A program made the position numbers and the translations under genes. The notes below the pieces were generated by a model, which was given only the letters and a program-made list of their open reading frames with translations, searched no databases and was not told the origin of the DNA. Positions 1 through 9,225 of a stretch of DNA of 64,000 bases are shown piece by piece; position 1 is the first letter of the stretch, and every line of letters begins with the position of its first letter. Source of the stretch: Haloterrigena sp. KLK7 (GTDB taxonomy: Archaea; Halobacteriota; Halobacteria; Halobacteriales; Natrialbaceae). Where the stretch lies: the NCBI RefSeq assembly GCF_037914945.1, contig NZ_CP149788.1:124001-188000 (forward strand). The letters are read 5' to 3'.

Positions 1-842
1 TCTTTTCGAGCGTGATGCTCAGCTTTCTGGTCATGGCGGAGGGAATCTGTCTCCTGAGCGGGAACTTCGATCTCTCGGTCGGTCAGGCCGCGGGTTTCGC
101 AGGAATGTTCAACGCGATGTTGCTGACGAGCTGGGCGCCGTGGATGCCATGGTATCTCGGCGTTGCGACGATCCTCTTCGTCGGCGCCGTGATCGGCGCG
201 ACGAACGGGTTCCTCATTGCGTACATGGATCTCAATCCGTTCCTAGTGACACTCGGGACGTTCTTCATCCTCCAGTACGCGACGCTCGAGATCAGCCTCA
301 ACCCGATCAGCGGGCTCGCGGATGCGTACCTCGCGCTCGGGGGCGACACGGTCGCCGGCGTCCCGATCGCTATCTTCCTGCTCGTCGTCGCGGCCGTCCT
401 CCTGCACGTCCTGCTTCGTCACACGCGGTTCGGGAGTAACGTCTACTCCGTCGGCGGCGATCCGGAAGCGTCCAGCCGCGTCGGGATCAGCACGACGCGG
501 ACGGTCTTCCTCGTCTTCGTTCTCTCCGGAATGCTAAGCGCGTTCTCGGGGCTCCTTTACACCGGGTTCCTCTACTCGGCGACGCCGGGAATGGCCGACG
601 GGGCGTTGTTCATGGCGTTCGCCGGCGCGGTCATCGGCGGTGCGAGCCTCTCGGGAGGCCGCGGATCGATCGTCAACATGATCGGCGGTGCACTGCTCAT
701 TGGGGTCTTCGACGCCGGGCTCGTGCAGACCGGTCTGAGCGGGAACCAGGTCAACATCTTCTTCGGGGTGCTGGTGATCGTCGCGATCATCATCAACCGC
801 TACCGCGAACAGAAGCGAGACGACCTGCTGACGCCGAGCTGA
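1..842 (+). CDS. RbsC-type sugar ABC transporter permease, 5' end outside the window
   Basis: This is an integral membrane permease of the ribose/rhamnose-type ABC importers. The reading frame is open to the left edge, and the residues before the first possible start (GTG at 12) already resemble the family (a hydrophobic run leading to GNFDLSVGQ, the RbsC-family SGxxDLSVG signature). The gene therefore begins upstream. About 280 residues are visible against roughly 320-340 for the family. Several hydrophobic segments and the late GGxSLSGGRG motif are present. RbsC-like permeases are used for L-rhamnose uptake in rhizobia (RhaP/RhaQ). With a rhamnosidase next door, rhamnose is the likely substrate, but that is inferred from context. 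The ATPase and binding protein must lie to the left. Confidence 0.85.
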   Translation, partial: FSSVMLSFLVMAEGICLLSGNFDLSVGQAAGFAGMFNAMLLTSWAPWMPWYLGVATILFVGAVIGATNGFLIAYMDLNPFLVTLGTFFILQYATLEISLNPISGLADAYLALGGDTVAGVPIAIFLLVVAAVLLHVLLRHTRFGSNVYSVGGDPEASSRVGISTTRTVFLVFVLSGMLSAFSGLLYTGFLYSATPGMADGALFMAFAGAVIGGASLSGGRGSIVNMIGGALLIGVFDAGLVQTGLSGNQVNIFFGVLVIVAIIINRYREQKRDDLLTPS

Positions 843-1172
843 TCGATCTCGAGCGGTTTTCGCGGTTCGGCCTCACAGTAGGACGATTACGCTGTGACGA
901 TCCCTGTCTCTGACGTGCTGTTCCCGGACGAACACGCGACGAGCGCCACGACGGATATCAGATTCTGGCGGTGAGGAATTCGTCGTCTCCACCGGCAGAG
1001 GGCCGGTCTGGAACCTTCGGTTATCGATTTTGAGTGCGTTCTGGTAGTTGGATTTTCCCGAAATCTCGTATTTATCCGCTTTCGGATGTTCTCAATTGTT
1101 GAATCGGTGGGCCACGTTATTATCAGACTGCATTGTTAGTAACCCACACTTGGTATGTGATGCCAAGTATCG
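843..1172. other. Intergenic region with the promoter of the exported rhamnosidase
   Basis: This 330-base stretch has no supportable gene. Near its right end an AT-rich TATA-like element (ttattatc, about 1112-1119) lies some 55-60 bases before the first ATG of the following rhamnosidase gene. Nothing else recognisable was seen. Confidence 0.5.
1148..1168. promoter_or_regulatory. Inverted repeat ACTTGG-N9-CCAAGT in the leader of the GH78 gene
   Basis: A perfect 6+6 inverted repeat lies between the TATA-like element and the first ATG at 1173. It could be an operator just downstream of the transcription start or a small leader hairpin. I did not find a second copy in the window. Confidence 0.35.
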
Positions 1173-4100
1173 ATGCAGCAATCCCCGAACGGTAGGGAGA
1201 ACGGGCTGTACGACAGCGAGTGGACCATGAGTGATGGATACGACGAATCGACGACAGCAGAATCGCACGCGACAGACGAGAACGGATACATCGATCGACG
1301 GGAGTACCTGCGATACACGGGCGCCCTTGCAGGCGCCTCAGTAGTCGCCGGCACTGGTGTGCAGACGGCTGCGGCCGGCGGCAGCGGGCCAACCGAGAAC
1401 GGGTCGATCGCCCCAGCGGACCTTCGAGTCGAGTACGCTGAGGAGCCGAACACGGTGCTTCCCGCGGACGGTGACTCCGACGACGGGGAACTCGAGGACC
1501 TGCGGTTCTCTTGGGAGGTAGCCGGACCGCGAGGTGTCGCCCAGTCCGCGTACCGAATCCGCGTCGCGGAGGAGAGCACCCCGCTCGAAAGTGGCGAGGA
1601 TCTCGTCTGGGACAGCGGCGTGGTCGAGTCGACGCAATCGACCCACGTCCCGTACGACGGCGAGCCGCTCAAGGCCGACACGACCTACTACTGGAGCGTC
1701 CGGCTCTGGGACGGCGACGAGGCCAGTGACTGGAGCGAAGCGACTCGGTTCGTGACGGCGTTGCCCGACGACGAGCACTGGGAGGGCGAGTGGATCGGCC
1801 CCGACTATGGCGAGTGGGACGAAGACGACCCGATCGACTACGATTTCCTCGAAGAGGGCGACTACGACGACCGTCCCGAACCGCTTCTCCGCCGTGAGTT
1901 CGACCTTGAGAGGGACGTCGTCGAAGCGCGCATCCACATCAGCGGCCTGGGATGCTACGAGTTGTACATTAACGGTGAACGCGTCGGGGACCGCGTCCTC
2001 GATCCCGCTCAGACCCAGTACAACGAGCGTGCGCTCTACTCGACGTACGACGTGACCGAGCACGTAAACGAGGGTCGAAACGCGATCGCGACCGCGTTAG
2101 GTCGTCTCCGCTTCGGCGAGATGGTCGCGGACAACGGAGACTGGAGATGGAGCCACGCTCCATGGTGGAGCGATCCGCAACTGCTGGTCCAACTGAACGT
2201 CGAGTTCGCCGACGGGACGAGCGCGTCGATCGTCACTGACAACGACTGGCGGATGACCGACGGGCCGACGCGATTCGACTCCCTGTTCGCTGGGGAAGTA
2301 TACGACGCCCGCGAGGAGAAGCCCGGTTGGACCGAGCCGGACTACGACGACGGCGACTGGGAGACCGCGCCGACCGCAGACGATCCGGGCGTTGACCTGA
2401 CGCCCCAGCACGTCCAGCCGATGCGCGTCCGGAATACCCTGGACCCCATCGAGATCACCGAACCGGAGGACGGCGTCTATGTCTTCGACTTCGGACAGGT
2501 AATGACCGGGTGGGCGGAGCTGACGGTCGAGGGCGACGCAGGGACCGGAGTCACGGTGAGCTACGGCGAAAAGCTCAACGACGACGGCACGGTAGACAAC
2601 TCGAACTTCCTCGTCGCCGCCCCGATGCAACGGGACCACTACATCCTCGGCGGCGACGGAACGGAGCAGTGGGAGCCGAGCTACAGCTACAAGGGCTTCC
2701 GGTACGTACAGATCGAGGGTTATCCCGGCGAGCCGGAGCCCGATGCGCTCGAGGCGAAGCACATTTACACCGCTTTCGACGAGGACGTCGAGAGCGGCTT
2801 CGAGTCCTCGAACGACCTGTTCAATCAGCTCCACGAGAACACACTGTGGGCGTATCGGAACAACATGCAGGGGCTACCGACGGACACCCCGAAGTACGAG
2901 AAAAACGGGTGGACGGGCGACGCCCAGCTGACGGCGGAGACTGGGATATACAACTACGACATGGCCCGGTTCTGGAAGAAGTGGCTCCGTGACTTCGCCG
3001 ACGCCCAGCGCGACGACGGGGAGACGCCGACCGTCGTTCCCAACAACACGGAGTACAGTTTCGTCGACTTCCAACCGAACTTCGATGCCGTTCAGGGCCC
3101 GACGCCGGGGTGGGACGCAGCGTTCATCCTCATCCCGTGGTGGGTCTACCAGTACTACGGCGACGAGCGGATCCTCGAAACGCACTACGAGAACTGGACG
3201 CAGTACATCGAGTGGATCCAGCTCTGGTCCGAAGGAGACATCCTCGAGGACCTCCCCGAGTCGGTCTCGGACCAAGAGGAGGTCATCCGTGCCTTCGAGG
3301 ACAGCCACGTCCTCCCGGTCGGGCTCGGTGACTGGGGCGGTGCGCCGCTGACCGATACGGACGACGGGTACGGCGGCGGCGGTGACGAGGTACCGATCTC
3401 CTCCACGGCCTACTACTACCGTTTCACGCAGGTGCTCGCCGAGACCGCTTCACTCATCGGCCGGGACGAGGAGGCCGCCGAGTGGGACGCTCTCGCCGAG
3501 GAGATCCGCGAGGACTTCAACGACGAGTTCCTCGATACGGAGCGGGGGTACTATCGAACCGGCCAGCACGAGGCGTACCTCCAGACCTCGAACCTCCTTC
3601 CGCTCGCGTTCGACATGGTTCCGGAAGAGTACGAAGACGTCGTCGTGGAAAACCTAGTCGAGAACGTCATGGAAACCCACGACGGTCACCTCAATACCGC
3701 GACGCTGGGGTCGAAGTACATTCTCCCCGTCCTCACCGAACACGGTCACCACGACGCTGCCTACACCGTGGCGACCCAGACCGACTACCCGAGCTGGGGC
3801 CACTGGATCGCGAACGGCCGTACGTCGCTGCTCGAGTTCTGGGAACTCGACTCCCGCTCGTGGAACCACCACTTCCTCGGGGTGACCGACGAGTGGTTCT
3901 ACAAGCACCTCGCGGGCATCCAGGTCGGCGAGCCCGGCTTCGAACACGTCCGGATCGCCCCGAAGCCCGCCGGCGACCTCGAGTGGGCCAGCGGGAAGAC
4001 AGACACGGTCAGAGGCGTCGTCGAGTCCAGCTGGGAACTCGTCGAATCGCCAGGGAAGGGTCGGGACGGCCAAGGTATCCGTCTTGACGTGACGATCCCC

Positions 4101-4307
4101 GGGAACGCGACGGCGACCGTCGAGATTCCGACGCTGGGCGGCGAGAAGGTCCGCGTCTGTGAAAGCGGAACCAACGTCTGGAACAACGGCCACCGGACGA
4201 AACAGGACCACCCCGGGATCGAATCGATCGAGCGAACGGACGAGGCCGTCGTCGTCGAGGTGGCGTCGGGCGAGTACGGCTTCGAACTCGAACGGATCGG
4301 GAACTGA
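1173..4307 (+). CDS. Exported alpha-L-rhamnosidase, GH78
   Basis: This enzyme hydrolyses terminal alpha-L-rhamnose from rhamnogalacturonan or other glycosides, outside the cell. A Tat signal is visible: RRE followed by a hydrophobic stretch and an AAA region, about residues 47-70. After it come the GH78 N-terminal beta-sandwich (DLRVEYAEEPN, then SAYRIRVA), the jelly-roll domains and the (alpha/alpha)6 catalytic barrel with TPKYEKNGWTGDAQ near residue 580. The last equals the DxPxRxExxGWxGDAQ signature carrying the general-acid region. At 1044 residues it is normal for an exported family member. ATG 1227 is an alternative start that leaves a shorter N-region before the twin arginines. A second, non-exported GH78 lies at 50106-52859. 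Confidence 0.93.
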   Translation: MQQSPNGRENGLYDSEWTMSDGYDESTTAESHATDENGYIDRREYLRYTGALAGASVVAGTGVQTAAAGGSGPTENGSIAPADLRVEYAEEPNTVLPADGDSDDGELEDLRFSWEVAGPRGVAQSAYRIRVAEESTPLESGEDLVWDSGVVESTQSTHVPYDGEPLKADTTYYWSVRLWDGDEASDWSEATRFVTALPDDEHWEGEWIGPDYGEWDEDDPIDYDFLEEGDYDDRPEPLLRREFDLERDVVEARIHISGLGCYELYINGERVGDRVLDPAQTQYNERALYSTYDVTEHVNEGRNAIATALGRLRFGEMVADNGDWRWSHAPWWSDPQLLVQLNVEFADGTSASIVTDNDWRMTDGPTRFDSLFAGEVYDAREEKPGWTEPDYDDGDWETAPTADDPGVDLTPQHVQPMRVRNTLDPIEITEPEDGVYVFDFGQVMTGWAELTVEGDAGTGVTVSYGEKLNDDGTVDNSNFLVAAPMQRDHYILGGDGTEQWEPSYSYKGFRYVQIEGYPGEPEPDALEAKHIYTAFDEDVESGFESSNDLFNQLHENTLWAYRNNMQGLPTDTPKYEKNGWTGDAQLTAETGIYNYDMARFWKKWLRDFADAQRDDGETPTVVPNNTEYSFVDFQPNFDAVQGPTPGWDAAFILIPWWVYQYYGDERILETHYENWTQYIEWIQLWSEGDILEDLPESVSDQEEVIRAFEDSHVLPVGLGDWGGAPLTDTDDGYGGGGDEVPISSTAYYYRFTQVLAETASLIGRDEEAAEWDALAEEIREDFNDEFLDTERGYYRTGQHEAYLQTSNLLPLAFDMVPEEYEDVVVENLVENVMETHDGHLNTATLGSKYILPVLTEHGHHDAAYTVATQTDYPSWGHWIANGRTSLLEFWELDSRSWNHHFLGVTDEWFYKHLAGIQVGEPGFEHVRIAPKPAGDLEWASGKTDTVRGVVESSWELVESPGKGRDGQGIRLDVTIPGNATATVEIPTLGGEKVRVCESGTNVWNNGHRTKQDHPGIESIERTDEAVVVEVASGEYGFELERIGN

Positions 4308-4471
4308 GTCGTCCCCGATCTCACATCTCAGTGAGGACGTCTCGTATTCGTTCTCTTCAGAAGAGGTTCTAAGCCACGTCGTCGTCAAATCAATTGGAGT
4401 CAGTGATCGTGTCGATCCGTAGTCTTGGCTGTCGCGAAGATTTACTATGCGGCCTCGATAACTGGTCGAAT

Positions 4472-5341
4472 ATGCTTGAGACCCATACGCACGCATGGGG
4501 TGCAGCGAGCTGAGACCATCCCTGAGTGGACGGCCCACTGCTGGACGTCGTCGACGACTTCGACGTCCACACCGTCTACACGACCGATCGGCTCCTCGCA
4601 GACATGGACCGCAACGGGATCGACGAGGCCGTCGTCGTCGGCTATCCCATCTGCGACTGGACGGACAACTGGTACACGCTGCAGGCCGCCGAGGAGTACG
4701 ATTGGCTGTACGGCATCGTCATGCTCGATCCGTTCGCCGACGACGCGGCCGAACAGCTTCGCCGCTGTATGGACACCGACGGCGTCGTCGGATTCCGCCT
4801 CGGCGCGGCCTATCACTACGAGGAGATGTGGGAGCAGTTCAATTCCGACGTCACCTAGCTCCACGACGCGATCGAGGAAACCGAGTTCTGGGAGGCGGCC
4901 CTCGAGACGGACGCCGCCGTGCAGATCCTCTGTGACCATCGGCAGCTGGATCAGGCCCTCGAACTCGTCGAAACCTATCCTGAGCTCACCTACCTGTTCG
5001 ATCACTTCGCACACGCGGGCCCGGAGACGCCGACCGACGAGGGGACGTTCGCACGGTTCGCCGACCTCGCCGAGTACGACACCGTCGCCGTGAAGGTCTC
5101 GGAGATTCCGCATATGTCCGAGACGACGTTCCCCTACGAGGACATGCACGACCACGTGCGCTGGTTCCTCGAGACGTTCGGCCGCGAGCGCGTTATCTGG
5201 GGCTCGGACTATCCGAACGTCAGGGACGTCGCCGACTACGCCGAGTCGTACAACTGGCTTCGAGAAGTCGACTCAGTCTCCGAGACCGACCGCGACTGGC
5301 TCACCGAGAAGGCGTTCCGACGCCACGTGGGGCTCTCCTGA
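4472..5341 (+). pseudogene. Inactivated COG3618-type amidohydrolase (lactonase) with three nonsense codons
   Basis: The frame from ATG 4472 aligns end to end with the intact amidohydrolase at 19895-20764, and both are 290 codons including the stop. It is broken by TGA at 4511-4513, TGA at 4523-4525 and TAG at 4856-4858. The intact paralogue has Arg, Trp and Trp at these places, so each stop can arise by a single C-to-T or G-to-A change from CGA or TGG. There is no frameshift, and the metal-binding HTHAW motif is kept at the start. The open pieces 4526-4858 and 4919-5341 should not be read as two genes. A TATA-like element (tttactat, near 4440) remains upstream. The ancestral role was probably L-rhamnono-lactone hydrolysis. 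Confidence 0.85.
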
Positions 5342-5424
5342 CGCGTCCGGCTCGTCAACAGCAGTTGCTCCGGTGATAACTAACCCGAATTTTTATTATT
5401 GTCTTTCTTTATGTTCTGATTGCT

Positions 5425-6750
5425 ATGGTCAGTGAAATCATGTTAGCCGCCAATATTGGCATCGCCGTAGCGATTGTGCTCTCGTTGATCATCCTGCTCG
5501 ATATCGATCCCGCCGTCTCGCTCATCATCGGATCGTTGTACATGGGTATCGCGTCCGGTCTGGGACTCACCGAGACGGTCTCGAGTATCGGCGAGGGATT
5601 CGGCAATCTCATGCAGGGGATCGGCATTCCGATCATCTTCGGCATCATGATCGGAATGCTGTTGGCTCGCTGTGGAGGGGCCACGCGGATCGCGACCACG
5701 CTCACGGACGCGGTGCCGTCGCGGTACGTTCCCTACGCACTCGGACTGTCCGGTGCCATCGTCGCGGTACCGGTGTTCTTCGACGTCGCGTTTCTGGTCC
5801 TGATCCCGATGGTCATCGCGCTCTGGCACGAGACGGAACACTCCTACCCCGTCGTCATCGGATCGCTCGTCATCGGTGCGGCCGGAGCACACACGTTCGT
5901 TCCGCCGACGCCGAACCCTCTCGCTGCGCCGGACCTGCTCGGGTTCGGACTCGGCGAGATGATGATCGCCGGACTGCTGGTCGGCTTCCCCGCGGTCGCG
6001 CTGGCGATCGCCGTCTACGTCCGCGTCGTCGATCGGCTGTGGGACGACGCGGCCGACGTCGACGACATTCCGTTCGAAGAGGACGATGACGGGCGGACCG
6101 ATCGTCCCTCGTTCGTCGCGTCGGTGCTGCCGATCGCGACGCCGATCCTCTTGATCCTCCTCCAGACCACGACGGAGGCCGTCACCGGCGAACCGAACGT
6201 CTACCTCGAGTTCCTCGGCAGCCGAATCATCGCGCTGCTTGCGGGGCTCCTGATCGCGATCGGCGTGTACGTTCGGACCGTCGGCCGCGAAGAACTCTCG
6301 GATACCTTCTCCGAGGCGACCCGACCGGCCGGCGTTGTCCTGGCGATCACCGGTGCCGGGGGCGCATTCGGGTTCGTCATTCAGGAGACCGAAGCGGCCG
6401 ACACCCTCGTGAACCTCATCGGCGTCAGCGGCGACGGCGTCGTCATCGTCCTCCTGGCGTTCGCGATCGGACTCATCATGCGTGTCGCGCAGGGCTCGGG
6501 AACGGTTGCCGGAATCACGGCGATGACGATCATGGGCGGCGTCGAGACGAGCGTCGCGGGCTCGGCTATCGCGTTAGCATCGCTCTCGGGCGGGATGAGT
6601 ATCGGCCACATCAACGACAGCGGCTTCTGGGTCGTGACCGAACTGACGGGCCTCGAGGTGACCGGCGGACTGAAGACCTACACGCTGAGCGAGGCGATCC
6701 TCTCGGCGTTCGGTCTCCTCGGCGCAATCACCATCGCCGTCGTCACGTAG
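5425..6750 (+). CDS. GntP-family permease (gluconate/sugar-acid symporter)
   Basis: This is a secondary transporter of the GntP family, which takes up gluconate and related sugar acids with H+. The 441 residues carry about a dozen hydrophobic segments. Two family motifs are clear: HTFVPPTPNPLAAPDLLG around residues 154-171, and SIGHINDSGFW around residue 392, matching the S/G-H-V/I-NDSGFW signature. An AT-rich box (tttttattattg, near 5390-5401) sits before the ATG. Its position between rhamnose-pathway genes suggests an aldonate such as rhamnonate or galactonate, but the sequence does not show the substrate. Confidence 0.88.
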   Translation: MVSEIMLAANIGIAVAIVLSLIILLDIDPAVSLIIGSLYMGIASGLGLTETVSSIGEGFGNLMQGIGIPIIFGIMIGMLLARCGGATRIATTLTDAVPSRYVPYALGLSGAIVAVPVFFDVAFLVLIPMVIALWHETEHSYPVVIGSLVIGAAGAHTFVPPTPNPLAAPDLLGFGLGEMMIAGLLVGFPAVALAIAVYVRVVDRLWDDAADVDDIPFEEDDDGRTDRPSFVASVLPIATPILLILLQTTTEAVTGEPNVYLEFLGSRIIALLAGLLIAIGVYVRTVGREELSDTFSEATRPAGVVLAITGAGGAFGFVIQETEAADTLVNLIGVSGDGVVIVLLAFAIGLIMRVAQGSGTVAGITAMTIMGGVETSVAGSAIALASLSGGMSIGHINDSGFWVVTELTGLEVTGGLKTYTLSEAILSAFGLLGAITIAVVT

Positions 6751-6841
6751 CGCTCGTCGCGTTCGACCGATTACCGACTCCGAACTCGGACGGGGAGACG
6801 ACCGATCACGAATCTGCTTCGTGCCGAAAACGGGGCCGGCG

Positions 6842-7834
6842 TTACTCGGTGAGCAGTTCGATCGGATGCCGCGGCCGGCGCTCCAGCAGCGAATCGATCT
6901 GCTCGAGACAGGAGGGACCGCTGGCGACGACCGGCCGCTCGAGGACCCCCTCGTCCCGCAGTTGCTCGCGCAGGCGGTCGCCGACGTCCATGCTCAGTTC
7001 GTAGTAGTCGCCCTTGTAGCCGAAGCTGCCGGCCATCCCGCAACACTCGACGTCGGAGGTGACCACGTCGTAGTCGCACTCCTAGAGGACGGCGACCATG
7101 TGTGTCTCGAGGCCGAGCATGCGCTGCTGACAGTGGCTGTGGTAGGCGATCTCGCCGCCGTCGGCGGAAAGCGCCGACGCGTCGGCGCCGGTCTCGAGGA
7201 GGCCGTAAACGTACTCGAGCACCTCGTAATTGTTCTCCGCGAGGGCGGTGAACGTCGCCTCGTCGAGGAGCTTCTCGTACTCCCGCTGGAACATCGCGTG
7301 GTCACTGGGCTCGACGACGTCGACGCCCAATGCCTCGAGGACCCCGACGGCGGCCTTCCCGCGCTCGACCCGAACGTGGTTCGGATAGAGGGCGGAATAG
7401 AGAACGGGCCCGTCGTCGGGGGTTCTCGCCGTTCTCGATCGTCGACTCCCGGTCGTCGAACCAGTCGACGAGCGTCTCGCGCTCGAAGGTCGGCAGTTCG
7501 CGACGGGGATCGATATCGAGGAGCCGCGCCATGAGCCACCGCAAGAGGTCGGCGTCGGCAACCCAGTTCGAGAGCGGGGCCGTAGTGCTGCCGAGCTTCT
7601 CGCGGGCGAAGCAGGTCACTCCTCGGCCGTCTCGAGGGCTTCTCCGGATCGAACCGCTCGTTGAACAGGTCAGCGATGCTCTCGCGAGACTTGTGGATGG
7701 CCAGGGTGACGATGTGCGAGGGGGCTTCGTCGGCCACCTAGAGCACCCGCTCGGCCGAGGTCGGTCTCGATAACGTCGGCGCCGTCCCGTTCCAGCGCGT
7801 CGTTGACCTCAAGCGACGACTCTCTGGCAGTCAT
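6842..7834 (-). pseudogene. Decayed LutB-LutA-like iron-sulfur protein gene with two internal deletions
   Basis: Read on the minus strand, this stretch is a broken relative of the intact lut fusion at 21679-23904. It starts at an ATG equivalent to residue 111 of that protein (MTARESSL against MTTEEIDL). It continues through VADEAPSH, then jumps from the FARE motif (about residue 187) to KLGSxTAPxSNW (about 439), which removes both 4Fe-4S clusters. A second deletion joins EALGV (about 528) to EPSD (about 576). Several frameshifts and stops, including a TAG near 7083-7085, separate the pieces 7302-7619, 7082-7561 and 6842-7066. The last piece still holds SDVECCGMAGSFGYK. No functional product is expected. 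Confidence 0.85.
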
Positions 7835-8193
7835 CAGTATACGGAACGTGGTGCGACATCACCACTTAGTTTTGGTTCGCACGCCGTCGGTCGGCGATCC
7901 CGAACCAATCCGTCGGTAACGCGATGCTCGAGGCGTTTAACCTGCGTATTCGGTAATAACGGAAGATCGTTACTTACAGCCATATCCGTGTAAATAGCCG
8001 GCAGAAATACACGTTATTGAATACCACATTCGTCTTCGATCCGAGGCGTTCCCGACGGTCGCTGTTTGAGTATGGTATCACCGGAACCAGAACGAAAGTG
8101 CGAGCCGGAGCACGACGAAGCGCCGTCCAAAAATTTATATCTGGACATATCCAATAGATCAGTTATCAGGGAGAGCCTGAGGTAGCAGTACAA
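7835..8193. other. Intergenic region with the promoter of the first zinc dehydrogenase gene
   Basis: This 359-base stretch has no convincing gene. Its right end holds a TATA element (aaatttatat, 8131-8140). GTCCA at 8125-8129 and TGGAC at 8142-8146 flank it as an inverted repeat, and TGGA-CATA-TCCA follows at 8142-8153. Overlap of the repeat with the TATA box suggests regulator binding at this promoter. Confidence 0.5.
8125..8153 (+). promoter_or_regulatory. TATA box enclosed by GTCCA/TGGAC inverted repeat
   Basis: GTCCA-N12-TGGAC brackets the TATA element, with an overlapping TGGA-N4-TCCA palindrome. The start codon at 8194 lies about 55 bases downstream. The promoter of the paralogous gene at 16908 also has GTCCA just before its TATA element, which hints at a shared control site. 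The evidence is inspection only. Confidence 0.4.
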
Positions 8194-9225
8194 ATGAAGG
8201 CGATCGTACAGACGGGAGCCGAAGAAGTCGAAGTACAGGAACGCGAGAAACCAACTCCCGGTCCGGACGAGGTACTCGTCGCGGTTCACTCGGCGGGTCT
8301 CTGCGGCAGCGACGCGCACGCGTATAAATACGACGGGGGATACGAGTGGATACCGATCCCGCGTATCATGGGCCACGAGTACTCGGGTCGGGTCGCCGAC
8401 GTCGGTGAAAACGTCGATCAGTTCGACGTCGGAGAGAAGGTCATCGAGGAACCGATCCACGACTGTGGGACCTGTTTCCAGTGCAAGAACGGTCAGGGGA
8501 ACGTCTGTCAGAACTTCTCTATCACCGGGATGCACAAGGACGGAGCCTACACGGAGTACGTCACCGTCGAAACCCAACACCTCCACGCCGTCCCCGACGC
8601 CGTTCCGCTCAATCACGCGGCGATTACGGAACCGACGAGCATCGCCACCCGCGCCGTCCTCGATCAGTCGGCGACGACCCCGGGGGACAACGTCCTTGTC
8701 GAGGGGCCGGGCCCCATCGGCGTCCTCGTCGCCGCTGTCGCCGACTCGCTGGGCGCTAACGTTCTCGTCTCCGGCCTCGAGCAGGACGCGAAGTACCGTC
8801 TCCCGCTGCTCGAGAACCTCGGTATCGAGACGATCAACGCCCAGTCAGCGGACCTCGAAGAGTGTGCCGAGGAGTACGCCGACGGGATCGGATTCGACGT
8901 CGTCTTCGACGCAACGGGCCACCACACCGGCCTCGGGACCGCCCTCGACCACGTCCGAAAGGGCGGCCAGGTCGTCGTCGTCGGGATCCCCAACGCCGCC
9001 AGCGAGGTCACGTTCACGGCGGCCGTCCGCGGCGAGCTCGAGGTCAACACCTCGTACGGCTCGACGTGGACGAACTTCGAACAGGCGCTCCGACTGATGG
9101 AACGCGGCGAGATCGCCGTCGACGAGATCGTCGATACGTCCTACAGTGCAGACGAGCCGGCGGCCGCCTTCGAGGCGTTCCTCGAGTCCGAGACCTGCAA
9201 ACCTGTGTTCCAGTTCTCGGACTGA
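8194..9225 (+). CDS. Zinc-dependent medium-chain dehydrogenase, sugar/sugar-acid type (copy 1)
   Basis: This NAD(P)-dependent alcohol dehydrogenase of the MDR superfamily resembles L-threonine/sorbitol dehydrogenases. The catalytic zinc region is C37 in LCGSD and H61-E62 in GHEYSG. The structural zinc ligands C91, C94, C97 and C105 are all present. The Rossmann motif GPGPIG lies near residue 170. It is a clear paralogue of the gene at 16908-17942 with the same length. In the oxidative L-rhamnose pathway it could be the L-rhamnose dehydrogenase or the 2-keto-3-deoxy-L-rhamnonate dehydrogenase, and sequence alone does not decide. It is intact although neighbouring pathway copies (4472, 6842, 9342) are degraded. 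Confidence 0.88.
   Translation: MKAIVQTGAEEVEVQEREKPTPGPDEVLVAVHSAGLCGSDAHAYKYDGGYEWIPIPRIMGHEYSGRVADVGENVDQFDVGEKVIEEPIHDCGTCFQCKNGQGNVCQNFSITGMHKDGAYTEYVTVETQHLHAVPDAVPLNHAAITEPTSIATRAVLDQSATTPGDNVLVEGPGPIGVLVAAVADSLGANVLVSGLEQDAKYRLPLLENLGIETINAQSADLEECAEEYADGIGFDVVFDATGHHTGLGTALDHVRKGGQVVVVGIPNAASEVTFTAAVRGELEVNTSYGSTWTNFEQALRLMERGEIAVDEIVDTSYSADEPAAAFEAFLESETCKPVFQFSD

Noticed and set aside
4511-4858. Recoding of the in-frame TGA/TAG codons as selenocysteine, tryptophan or pyrrolysine
   Set aside because: No recoding element is visible, the aligned residues are ordinary Arg and Trp, and nearby pathway genes are also decaying.
4526-5341. Two adjacent short genes (4526-4858 and 4919-5341)
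   Set aside because: They are in the same frame and align with consecutive parts of one intact paralogue, so they are one gene broken by stops.
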